Shown one piece after another: positions 1 through 7,037 of a stretch of 11,474 bases of DNA (position 1 is its first letter; each line of letters starts with the position of its first letter). This DNA comes from JBIKLM01 sp044375105 (GTDB taxonomy: Bacteria; Planctomycetota; UBA1135; GCA-002686595). Location: positions 1-11,474 of the forward strand of contig JBILNK010000140.1 of assembly GCA_044375105.1 (NCBI GenBank), read 5' to 3'. The translations under genes and the position numbers were made by a program. Below the pieces are notes generated by a model, which had not been told where the DNA came from, ran no database searches, and saw nothing but the letters and a program-made list of their open reading frames with translations.

Positions 1-1
1 G

Positions 2-1087
2 CCCGCGCGCCGGATAGGCGCGGGGTCCAAGGCGCATTCCGCGTCGAAGAAGCAGGGATCGAACTCCAAGGGATCGAACTCCAAGGGATCGAACTCCAAG
101 GGATCGAACTCCAAGGCAGCGAAGTCTCAACCGTCGAAGTCCGAGGCGCCCAAGACCGCCAAGACCAGCCGGTCAGGAGCCTCCAGCGCCATGGGCAAGC
201 CCCCCAAGGCCGGCGCTGGCTCCGGCCCGCGCCAGCGCCGCACCAAGGCCCGGGCTGGGGGCGGACGGGGTCCCTCCCGCGCGGCCAAAGCGGTCTACAC
301 CGCGGCGAGCGCCGACCCCCACGAGCTCTACCAGCTGGCGGTGCAGAGCCCCGGCGTGGACGCGGCCTTCCTGTCCAAGCTGTTCAAGAAGCTGCGCGGC
401 CGCGAGGCGCGCCACGTGCGCGAAGACTTCTGCGGCACGGCGTACTTCGTCTCCGCCTGGCTGCGCCGCCACCGCGAGAACACCGCCGAGGGCTACGACA
501 TCGACGCCGCCACGATCGAGTGGGGCAAGGGCCACAACTTCACGGGCATCCCCGAATGGGAGCGCCGTGCCGAGCTGTATGCCGAGGATGTGCGCCGGCC
601 CTCGCGCCGCCGTCCGGACCTGCGTTTCGCCCCGAACTTCTCGTGGATGATCTTCACCGAGCGCGCGGTGATGGTCGACTACTTCCGGTCCGTGCACGCC
701 GATTTGGCCGAGGACGGGCTGTTCGTGTTCGACATCTACGGCGGCTGGGAAGCCGCCGAGGAGATGGAGGAAAAGCGCCGCATCGACGCGGGCTTCACCT
801 ACATCTGGCAGCAGAAGGCCTACCACCCGGCCTCCGGCTTCTACCACTGCGCGATCCACTTCCAGTTCAAGGACGGCAGCCGGCTCGACAACGTCTACGA
901 TTATTGCTGGCGGCTGTGGACCCTACCGGAGGTGATCGACATCCTGAAGGATGCCGGCTTCAGCCGCGTCGACAGCTATTGGGAAGGCACCGACCCGGAT
1001 GGGGTCAGCGGCAACGGGGCCTTCAAAATCGATTCCCGCGGGGAGAACTGCCCCGCGTGGGTCACGTACGTGGTCGCCCAGCGTTGA
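2..1087 (+). CDS. Class I SAM-dependent methyltransferase with basic low-complexity N-terminal tail (5' partial)
   Basis: Predicted AdoMet-dependent methyltransferase; substrate unknown. Numbering from the ATG at 191, the Rossmann glycine loop is replaced by the family-style EDFCGT (78-83). An acidic strand-2 motif GYDID lies at 101-105, PNFSWMIFTERA at 148-159, DGLFVFDIYGG at 175-185, and a C-terminal RLWTLPEV...AGF...YWEG region at 241-266. This matches a family of about 250 residues that I recall from planctomycetes and other bacteria. The frame is open back to the window edge with no in-frame start before 191. Residues before and after that ATG share one Ser/Lys/Ala/Gly/Arg-rich composition, and third codon positions stay GC-rich, so I infer that the gene starts outside the window. 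Against this, AGGAG at 175-179 lies 11 nt before the ATG, so a 298-residue product starting at 191 remains possible. The catalytic domain begins about residue 35 (VYTAASADPHELY). The methyltransferase call is firm; the start is not. Confidence 0.85.
   Translation, partial: PARRIGAGSKAHSASKKQGSNSKGSNSKGSNSKGSNSKAAKSQPSKSEAPKTAKTSRSGASSAMGKPPKAGAGSGPRQRRTKARAGGGRGPSRAAKAVYTAASADPHELYQLAVQSPGVDAAFLSKLFKKLRGREARHVREDFCGTAYFVSAWLRRHRENTAEGYDIDAATIEWGKGHNFTGIPEWERRAELYAEDVRRPSRRRPDLRFAPNFSWMIFTERAVMVDYFRSVHADLAEDGLFVFDIYGGWEAAEEMEEKRRIDAGFTYIWQQKAYHPASGFYHCAIHFQFKDGSRLDNVYDYCWRLWTLPEVIDILKDAGFSRVDSYWEGTDPDGVSGNGAFKIDSRGENCPAWVTYVVAQR
56..115 (+). repeat. Four perfect tandem copies of a 15-bp repeat coding GSNSK
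   Basis: The unit GGATCGAACTCCAAG occurs four times without mismatch (56-70, 71-85, 86-100, 101-115). It is a multiple of three and in the methyltransferase frame reads Gly-Ser-Asn-Ser-Lys four times. The flanking codons (SKKQ before, AAKSQPSKSEAPK after) have the same Ser/Lys-rich character, so this looks like an expanded part of a disordered basic tail. Perfect identity suggests recent slippage expansion and likely length variation between strains. Confidence 0.95.
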
Positions 1088-1351
1088 GCGGCGGGGGCGG
1101 CGGCCCCGGACCCGCTCGGCGTCGGTCCAGCCCTTGGCCCCCTGGCCAGCTCGGATGCGGTGCGGACGCGCGGACGACCGGTGCAGCGGACCGTCCCGGC
1201 CCTGGCCGGCAAGTTTGGGCCCGGTCCGCGCCCGGCAACGGCTCGCTCCGAGGAACCGGCTGCGCCAAGCAGCGGCCCGCGCCCTGGCCAGCACCGCCTT
1301 CGAGAGGCGGCACTGCCGGTAGGCCGAACCCCGCGCTCCGTGGGTGAGGCA

Positions 1352-1377
1352 GGCCCCGCTCCCTCCCTTGCGGGGCC
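1352..1377. repeat. Inverted repeat, 8-bp arms, 10-nt loop
   Basis: GGCCCCGC (1352-1359) and GCGGGGCC (1370-1377) are perfectly complementary around a pyrimidine-rich loop (1360-1369). It lies mid-gap with no T-tract. In DNA this GC-rich such a match may arise by chance; a role as an RNA structure or terminator is unproven. Confidence 0.4.
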
Positions 1378-1673
1378 CGCTCGCGGCCGGCCCCAGGCAA
1401 CCCGAGCGCCGGTGTTTCGTTCGACCGCTGCGCATTTCGAGTCGGCTGTTCGGAGCCCGACCTCGCGCAACCCCTGGGGATGGATGGGCCGACCCTCAGG
1501 CTTCTGCGTGGACTCCGCGGGCCGTGGTCCCGTTGGCCCCGGGCGACGGCGTGGGGCCGGCCAACGGCGCGCCCTCGGATCCGGCCGCTCCCCAGCTCGC
1601 GGCGCGCCCCGACCCGCAGTCCGGGGCCCTCGGAGGGGTCCCCGACCGATCGGCACGCCGGGAGCGGGCGGTC

Positions 1674-1692
1674 GCCGGCCCTAGGGGCCGGC
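1674..1692. repeat. Compact inverted repeat, 8-bp arms, 3-nt loop
   Basis: GCCGGCCC (1674-1681) pairs perfectly with GGGCCGGC (1685-1692) around TAG. It is a very stable GC hairpin about 210 bp before the lipoprotein start and has no T-tract. The function is unknown. Confidence 0.45.
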
Positions 1693-1903
1693 CGGAGATC
1701 CAGGGAACCCTTGGGTGGTGGCCGACCGTCGGGACTGCCCCGGACGAGAACTCGGCGGCTCGGCGCCCTGCTCGCCCCGCCAGATCCGCTCGGAGGCCCG
1801 AAACCCTGAGCCCAGCCGAGGCTATGCTGCTCGGATGGCCCCTCGGCCTCTCGCCGACCGGCCATGGGGGTGCCCGCCCCCGCTACCTCTCTCGATTCCC
1901 GCC

Positions 1904-4900
1904 ATGCCTTCGCGTTCTTCGCCCCTCCTCGGGGCTGGCGCCCCCCAACTGGCCGGTAAGTCTTTCCGTGCCCTCGCCTGGCTCCTGCCCATCGGGCTGC
2001 TCGGAGCCTGCGGCGGGCCCGATCCGGTCGGCCTCACGGACCAGGCGCCCTCGCAGATCGGGGCCCCCAACGCAAAGCCCGGCCAGACCGGCCTGTTCAA
2101 CGGGGCTCAGTATCTGGTCGACGCGCATCAGGGCGGTGCCGGTCAGCAGGTGCGTATCGAGCGGCTGTACTGGGGCCGTCTGGTCGACATCTACGACACC
2201 GCGGACGGCACCGGGGTGGAGCGCCTGGTCTACCCGGACATCGTGATCGGGGAGTCGATCACCGACGAGCCGGGCCAGTGGTCGCTGACGGCCAGCCCGC
2301 TGACCGGCAAGACCCTGCTGCGCATCCAAGCGGAGAACACCAGCGATCCGGACGACGATTTCGACCAGCTGGTGCAGGCCTCCCAGGCATCCCTCGGAGT
2401 GATCTCGCCGAAGGGTATCGGCCTGGGCGTCTCACCGCCGTTCTCCGTGTTGGCCCGGAACTCTGCCCTGGTGATCCAGTTCGACGACCTGATCGACGCG
2501 GACTCCATCTCCCTGAACGATTCGGTCCGCCTGGTGGTCGGCAATCCACCGGTCACGCCCTTCGACGCACGCCTGCTGGTGGACCAAAACCACGGCGGGA
2601 TCAGCTCCATCGACAGCGCGTTCCATAGCTCGCGCTTGATCCTCGACCTGACGATCAGCGAATTCGAGCAAGCGGCCCTGCCGGCGCCCCTCTCGGTCAA
2701 CAGCCTGGGCCTGCCCGCCAGCAGCTCGCAGCTGCAGGCCAATTTCGCTGTGCGACTGCCGACTCTGGTCGACCCATCCGTCGGTCAATTCGAGGTCCTA
2801 AAGAACATCAAGGGTCGTTCCCTGGCGGTCAGCGACAACGGCCCCCTCGACCTCGGCTCCTCGACTGCCGACGTGGTGCGTTCGATGCGGTCGGGCAATG
2901 CCGGGGACCCGAGCAACGGATTCCTGAGCGATCTTTCCCGCCCGAGCATCCTCGGTCGCCAACCGATCCAGATCACCTCGGCCGCGGCGGTCGTGGGGGG
3001 CCAGCCCGGCTATGACTTCCTGATCGGCTACACGTACAACACGGAGGCCTGCGCGATCGAGCCGGCGGTGGGCGACGTGATCAAGGCCGGCTCCCAGCTG
3101 CAGCTCGAGGTGGTTGCTGCCGGATCGTTCAGCTCCGGCGTCGTCACGGGCCTGCAGGTGCGCGTGCCCGCCACCGCCCTGCCCCAGAGCAGCGGCACCC
3201 TGACCGGACCTGGGCTGTTCACCACTGCCTGGCGCAGCGGCCTGGCCTCCGCCCTGGCGCCCTGCTTTGTGCGCTTCTCCCCGGATCCGGCCAGCCCGCC
3301 GAACCTCGGAGTTTCGCCGGATGCCCAGGTGGTGCTCGAGTTCTCCGAGCCGATCGAGCCCTCCACGGTGCGTCCTTTCGAGAGCCTGTTCATCCGCAAC
3401 ACGTCCTCCGCGGTGGTCAACTTTCGCGACTTCGTGGTGGGCGATGTCCTGGCCTCGCCGGGGATCCAGGTTTTCCGTTTCCAGCCCCTGGCCGGCTTCA
3501 ACCACCAGCAGGGCTCGACCGAGTCCTACTTCCTGAATCTGGTTTCCTCCAAGCCGGAGGGCGCTCCCCAGGTGGGGATCAGCGACCTCTCGGGCAACCC
3601 CCTGGAGGCGGTCCTGCCTCCGGTCACCTTCCAGCTGGCCGCCGCGGCTCCGAGTTCCCGCAGCGCCGGCTTCGCGTTGCGCTTCGGCGCGACCAGCGAA
3701 GACGAGTTTGCCGGAGCCGACCTGCGCGGGCAATTCACCTACGACTTGGTCGCGGGCTCGATCCGGCCGCGTCCGCTCGAGCGCTTCTCCCTGGTGGCGG
3801 ACCGCACCGTGCCGATCCTGGGGGCGATGACCCTCTCCACCGTGGGCCTGCAGGAGCCCCTGTCCAACCTGGGCAGCCGCCTGCATGCGATGTGGCGTCA
3901 CTGCGACGTGGGTCTGCCTCAGTTCATGCTCCAGGAGGACAAGTTCCCCAACCTGGACGTGGAAGGCATCTCGTTCTCGCCGATCGGCGGCCAGGTCACG
4001 GCCACCTTCTACCCGCAGTTCGAGATGCAGGTCGGCCACAGCGATCGGATTCCCGATGAGGTCTTCGATCCCACCTTCCTGATCCCCTTCTACCCGGGTT
4101 CGGGACTGTTCGACACGGCCACCTACGCGGAGAACTTCCTCAAGGATCCGGCTTCGGGACCCAAGCTCGTGCACCCGCGCGCCAAGGGCTTCTTGGTCTC
4201 GGCGGCCGAGGTGTTCGTGTCCCCGAGCAACACGACGATGGTCCACTTCCCGTGGAACCGCAACGTGGCGCCCGAGGACAAGACCTACTTCACCTGGCGC
4301 GACACCGCCGTGCAGACCTGGGGCGGGCGCAATCAGACCGGGACCACCATGACCCACCCTGGGGTGCCGGTCACCAACGAGGTCGGCCTGTCCGGCATCG
4401 GCATCCCCGGCGACCAGTACGGCATCCTGATCGACATGGTCAACAACCCGGGGCCCCCCGGGAAGATCACCCCGGCGGGCGTGCCCACGGTGGGTTTGCC
4501 GCTGCTGATGGAATTCCGCTGCTATCCGGGCGAATCCCTCTCGGTCAACACCTTCGACGTGTCGACCCTGATGCCCGTTCCCAGCAGGCCGTTCGTGCGC
4601 GCCTTCTCTACCGGCGGCTTCAGCCAGACGGGCGCCCCGGTGATCAAGGACCCCGATGCGCAGACCTCCCCGACCGGCGGCTTCATCAGCACCCCGGCCC
4701 AGGGCGGCACCGTCGGCCAAGCCACGCCGCCGCGCGACAACTCGGTCTACATCGGGCAACTCGACCTGCTGACCCGGGTCTCGCGCGTCCACACGGTCGT
4801 GTTCAACTCGAACCAGGCCAACCCCGACTACGTGGGTGCGGTCCTCGAGCCGAAGGCGAGCCTCCAGCCCGCCGGCACGTCGGTCACGTTGGCCTATCGG

Positions 4901-5140
4901 GGCCACGACGCGGCCACGCTGCCGCCGAACTCGCCCTATCTGGACACCAACCTGATGGACGTCTACGGGGAGCCGGTGCTCGCCACCAACGCGTTGATCC
5001 TCAACAATCCGACCTGGAGCGAGAACATCAACGCCAACGACCAGCAGCGCTTCATCCAGCTGCGCATCACCTTCGTGTCCAACCCGGTCACGGGGCTGTC
5101 TCCGACCCTTTCGGGTCTGGGGGTCGCCTGGCGGTTCTGA
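1904..5140 (+). CDS. Large surface lipoprotein with Ig-like (Big_5-type) domains
   Basis: Product of 1078 residues. The start at 1904 was chosen because it gives a good lipoprotein signal: n-region with Arg4, Lys19 and Arg22, hydrophobic ALAWLLPIGLLGA, and lipobox LGAC with Cys36 as the acylated residue. Upstream in-frame ATGs (1715, 1835) add Pro/Arg-rich sequence with no signal-peptide character. No clear Shine-Dalgarno precedes it. A first Ig-like unit lies at about 165-290 (core LVIQFDDLIDADSIS, Phe at 193). A clearer Big_5-type domain lies at about 457-575, with SPDAQVVLEFSEPIEPSTV (FSEP from 480) and the closing DLSGNPL at 561-567. The tail, 1047-1078, is a beta-rich RFIQLRITF...LSGLGVAW stretch like the last strands of a beta-sandwich. 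No catalytic motif was found; a structural or adhesive role at the surface is inferred. It is followed by a strong terminator, so it appears monocistronic. Confidence 0.88.
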   Translation: MPSRSSPLLGAGAPQLAGKSFRALAWLLPIGLLGACGGPDPVGLTDQAPSQIGAPNAKPGQTGLFNGAQYLVDAHQGGAGQQVRIERLYWGRLVDIYDTADGTGVERLVYPDIVIGESITDEPGQWSLTASPLTGKTLLRIQAENTSDPDDDFDQLVQASQASLGVISPKGIGLGVSPPFSVLARNSALVIQFDDLIDADSISLNDSVRLVVGNPPVTPFDARLLVDQNHGGISSIDSAFHSSRLILDLTISEFEQAALPAPLSVNSLGLPASSSQLQANFAVRLPTLVDPSVGQFEVLKNIKGRSLAVSDNGPLDLGSSTADVVRSMRSGNAGDPSNGFLSDLSRPSILGRQPIQITSAAAVVGGQPGYDFLIGYTYNTEACAIEPAVGDVIKAGSQLQLEVVAAGSFSSGVVTGLQVRVPATALPQSSGTLTGPGLFTTAWRSGLASALAPCFVRFSPDPASPPNLGVSPDAQVVLEFSEPIEPSTVRPFESLFIRNTSSAVVNFRDFVVGDVLASPGIQVFRFQPLAGFNHQQGSTESYFLNLVSSKPEGAPQVGISDLSGNPLEAVLPPVTFQLAAAAPSSRSAGFALRFGATSEDEFAGADLRGQFTYDLVAGSIRPRPLERFSLVADRTVPILGAMTLSTVGLQEPLSNLGSRLHAMWRHCDVGLPQFMLQEDKFPNLDVEGISFSPIGGQVTATFYPQFEMQVGHSDRIPDEVFDPTFLIPFYPGSGLFDTATYAENFLKDPASGPKLVHPRAKGFLVSAAEVFVSPSNTTMVHFPWNRNVAPEDKTYFTWRDTAVQTWGGRNQTGTTMTHPGVPVTNEVGLSGIGIPGDQYGILIDMVNNPGPPGKITPAGVPTVGLPLLMEFRCYPGESLSVNTFDVSTLMPVPSRPFVRAFSTGGFSQTGAPVIKDPDAQTSPTGGFISTPAQGGTVGQATPPRDNSVYIGQLDLLTRVSRVHTVVFNSNQANPDYVGAVLEPKASLQPAGTSVTLAYRGHDAATLPPNSPYLDTNLMDVYGEPVLATNALILNNPTWSENINANDQQRFIQLRITFVSNPVTGLSPTLSGLGVAWRF

Positions 5141-5149
5141 GCCCCCCGC

Positions 5150-5170
5150 CCCCTGCCGCGGAGGCAGGGG
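5150..5170 (+). terminator. Stem-loop just after the lipoprotein stop
   Basis: CCCCTGCC (5150-5157) pairs with GGCAGGGG (5163-5170) around GCGGA. It starts 10 nt after the stop codon and has no T-tract. It may protect the transcript 3' end or act with the intrinsic terminator 40 nt further on. Confidence 0.4.
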
Positions 5171-5209
5171 CCAGCAGAGCCGCTTTCGGCGAGCTTTGCT
5201 GACGAACGG

Positions 5210-5249
5210 AAAAGATCGACCCGGGCTGGCCCCGGGTCGATCTTTTTTT
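5210..5249 (+). terminator. Strong rho-independent terminator of the lipoprotein gene
   Basis: A perfect 15-bp stem pairs AAAGATCGACCCGGG (5211-5225) with CCCGGGTCGATCTTT (5231-5245) around the 5-nt loop CTGGC; A5210 can pair with T5246. A run of seven T (5243-5249) forms and follows the end of the stem. It lies 70 nt after the lipoprotein stop. This is the only stem-loop with a T-tract that I found in the window. Confidence 0.93.
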
Positions 5250-5250
5250 C

Positions 5251-5781
5251 CGGGGACTCGTGAGGGGACCCAGGGTGGGTCCGGGCAAGGCACCGGTTCG
5301 GTGCTTGCGCCCCCAGGGCCCCGAAGTCCTTGGATTCGGGGGGGCAGAGTTTCTCGGCGGGGGCCGGACCGGCCTGCCCGTGTTTGGGCCGCTGCACCCG
5401 GCTCCCGGCATCCGAACCGCTCGTGCTGAATGGTCGCGGCTGGTGCGCCTAGCGGGGCGCTTGCAGGCTTCCCTGAGCGCCGGGAGGCTTCCAGCCGCGG
5501 CCAGGTGGCAATCCCAGAGCCTGCCGGCTCGACACCGGGTGGAACCGGGCAACGGAGCGCCGTCGGGAGCAGGGCCAAGAGCACGCGTTGCCCGCGGCAG
5601 ACCCCTGCGGCCGGGCACGGGTGTGGCGCCCCCGGGCAGGGAGGCTCTACGGTCCAGGGCGGGAGCGCGGGGGGGCTGGGCAGCGTGCCCTTTTTCTGCA
5701 GGGGCGGTCGATTCTGGCGCCTTGCTGGGAACGGTCCCGGGATCCGGCCGGCTGAACGGCTAGCTCGCGCCCGGATCTGGG
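5251..5781. other. Intergenic region, no credible gene
   Basis: About 530 bp after the terminator. Short overlapping open frames occur in several frames with Gly/Arg/Pro-rich translations and no recognisable domain. No RNA gene signature, CRISPR repeat or insertion-sequence end was seen. The promoter of the exported-protein gene probably lies in its 3' part, but no convincing -35/-10 pair is visible. Confidence 0.55.
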
Positions 5782-5809
5782 CATCGGCCACTGAATCCGG
5801 CGGCCGATG
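5782..5809. promoter_or_regulatory. 8-bp inverted repeat upstream of the exported-protein gene
   Basis: CATCGGCC (5782-5789) and GGCCGATG (5802-5809) are perfect inverted arms separated by 12 nt, ending 39 nt before the chosen ATG at 5849. The spacing of half-sites (20 bp centre to centre, about two helical turns) fits an operator bound by a dimer; a 5'-leader hairpin is the alternative. The in-frame ATG at 5807 falls partly inside the right arm, one reason to prefer 5849 as the start. Confidence 0.35.
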
Positions 5810-5848
5810 AAGATCGAAACTCATCGTGGTCTCAATCTAGGTGCCTCC

Positions 5849-6847
5849 ATGCGACAAACCCTGCTCGGACTCTTGACCCTCTTTTGCCTCGTAGCTCGAC
5901 CCGCTGCGGCGCTGCCTTGCGATGAACCCGCATCGGGGCCCAAGCCGGCGGCCGTCGAGGAGGAGACGGAGTCCGAATACCTTTCGGACTTCCTGGTTTT
6001 CGTCGGTGGGGACCCTCAGGGGCGACTCCTCCTGGCGATCGACCTCAACCGCGGGCGCAAGGGCGCGCGCTTGCGCGGGGAGCAGTTCGTGGCGTTGCAC
6101 CTCGAGGGCCAGGGCTGGCAGGAGGTGGGCGGCCGCAGCGACCTGACCATCTCCGAGCTGCAGCAGCTGCCCGAATCTCCCGACTGGACGGTCGCCGGAG
6201 ACCGTCAGAGCGGCTATCGGGTGACGGGGAGCAAGCGCGGCATCGAGCTCACCACCGGGCGTTTGGAAGCGGTCGCGATCCACAGCCGCGGCCCCGACCT
6301 GTTCAGCACCGGCAGCGGCAGCGGCAGCCTGCGCCTCGGAGAGCGCACCCTGACCGGCGTGGTGCACCACGAATACTGTTTCCTGCGCGGCATCAATCCG
6401 CTGTTCAAGACCTACACCGATCTGTTCGGGGATGGATTCCACGGTCTGTATCTCAGCTTCGGACAGGGCGACCAGCAGAGCGCCCTGCGTCTGCACCAGT
6501 CGGGGGGGCGGCTCGAGCCCCTGATCCTGCGTCAGAGCGGCTTCGAGCGCTCCCCGGCGGGCGCGAGCCGTCTGGACCTCGGTCGGCTGCGCATCAGCGA
6601 CTGGAGCCTCGGGGGGCTGTTCCGCTGGCCTGGGCGCTATCGCTTGGACTGGCGCCGCGCCGAGGGCGCCGAGCAGGTGGGCAGCGATGCGCTGCGGTCC
6701 GAACTGCGTTTCGATCTCAAGGTTCGGCAGCGGGAGACGGTCATCAATTACGTCTTCGGGGGCGTGGCGGTCGCCGTCCTCGACGGAACCACCGTGGTCG
6801 ACGGGCAGGCCTACCCGACCTACGGGATCGCGCTGATCGTGCGCTGA
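5849..6847 (+). CDS. Exported protein of unknown function, possibly beta-barrel/lipocalin-like
   Basis: Product of 332 residues, not recognised with confidence. The ATG at 5849 was chosen over the in-frame ATG at 5807 because it opens directly into a signal peptide (MRQTLLGLLTLFCLVARPAAA, cut expected after Ala21) and because AGGTG at 5839-5843 sits 5 nt upstream. An acidic linker (EEETESEY, about 37-44) precedes a beta-rich body: DFLVFVGGDPQGRLLLAIDL (47-66), GSGSGSLRLGERTLTGVVHHEY (155-176), and DGFHGLYLSFGQG (195-207). The 'G.L.L....LTGVVHHEY' pattern recalls the second half of AttH/CrtC-type lipocalin-like proteins, but this is a weak impression. Cys24 is not a lipobox Cys because Pro precedes it, so the protein should be soluble in the periplasm or secreted. 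No catalytic motif was identified. Confidence 0.75.
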   Translation: MRQTLLGLLTLFCLVARPAAALPCDEPASGPKPAAVEEETESEYLSDFLVFVGGDPQGRLLLAIDLNRGRKGARLRGEQFVALHLEGQGWQEVGGRSDLTISELQQLPESPDWTVAGDRQSGYRVTGSKRGIELTTGRLEAVAIHSRGPDLFSTGSGSGSLRLGERTLTGVVHHEYCFLRGINPLFKTYTDLFGDGFHGLYLSFGQGDQQSALRLHQSGGRLEPLILRQSGFERSPAGASRLDLGRLRISDWSLGGLFRWPGRYRLDWRRAEGAEQVGSDALRSELRFDLKVRQRETVINYVFGGVAVAVLDGTTVVDGQAYPTYGIALIVR

Positions 6848-6920
6848 GGCACGGGCGTGGCACGGACCCGATCCGGGTCGATCCAGTCCGCCCTGGGGGC
6901 CCCTCGCCTGCGGCTGCAGC

Positions 6921-6944
6921 GGGCGGTCCCCGGGGGCCGCCCGA
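6921..6944 (+). terminator. Near-palindromic GC-rich stem-loop after the exported-protein gene
   Basis: CGGGCGGTCCCC (6921-6932) is the inverted complement of GGGGGCCGCCCG (6933-6944) apart from one T-G wobble. Short outer arms GCGGC (6911-6915) and GCCGC (6951-6955) could extend the fold. It lies 74 nt after the stop at 6847 and has no T-tract. A smaller hairpin, GACCCG/CGGGTC at 6865-6879, precedes it. Either may end or stabilise the transcript. Confidence 0.35.
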
Positions 6945-7037
6945 CGGCTGCCGCTCCCGTTGGATGGGCCGGGCCGGCGGTTTCCTCCACCAAAGCCGGA
7001 GGCCAGCGGTACGCTCAGGGTCGTCGCCGACGTTCCC

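Larger units (their letters stand above)
1088..1903. other. Long GC-rich intergenic region, no credible gene
   Basis: About 816 bp between the methyltransferase and the lipoprotein. Open frames here exist on both strands but are Arg/Pro/Gly/Ala-rich, overlap one another and show no recognisable domain or codon-position bias, so I treat them as chance. Three GC-rich inverted repeats are visible: GAGCGG/CCGCTC around 1086-1117 at the methyltransferase stop, GGCCCCGC/GCGGGGCC at 1352-1377, and GCCGGCCC/GGGCCGGC at 1674-1692. None has a T-tract. No tRNA or rRNA signature was seen. The promoter of the lipoprotein gene must lie in this gap, but no clear -35/-10 pair can be named. Confidence 0.6.

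Noticed and set aside
56..115. CRISPR-like or regulatory direct repeat
   Set aside because: The 15-bp units are contiguous without spacers and in frame with a coding tail, so they are a coding tandem repeat.
1421..1443. GTTCGAC-like T-loop suggestive of a tRNA
   Set aside because: No matching acceptor stem, D-arm or anticodon arm could be built around it.
1823..1828. TATGCT at 1823-1828 and TACGCT at 7010-7015 as shared -10 elements
   Set aside because: No matching -35 at proper spacing at either place, and the similarity is too short to be significant.
923..2246. Several overlapping open frames in the gap around 1088-1903, on both strands
   Set aside because: All are Arg/Pro/Gly/Ala-rich, overlap in different frames and lack domains, signal peptides or ribosome sites; they fit chance openness at very high GC.
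2798..5824. A 1008-codon open frame on the minus strand opposite the lipoprotein gene
   Set aside because: It is rich in Arg, Gly, Ala, His and Glu with no domain, and runs through the terminator at 5210-5249. The + strand frame has a lipobox and Big_5 motifs. Long antisense frames are expected opposite genes with GC-ending codons.
5849..5922. Lipoprotein reading of the exported protein, with Cys24 as acylation site
   Set aside because: The residues before Cys24 are Ala-Leu-Pro; Pro at -1 does not fit a lipobox, and an AxA signal-peptidase I site precedes it.
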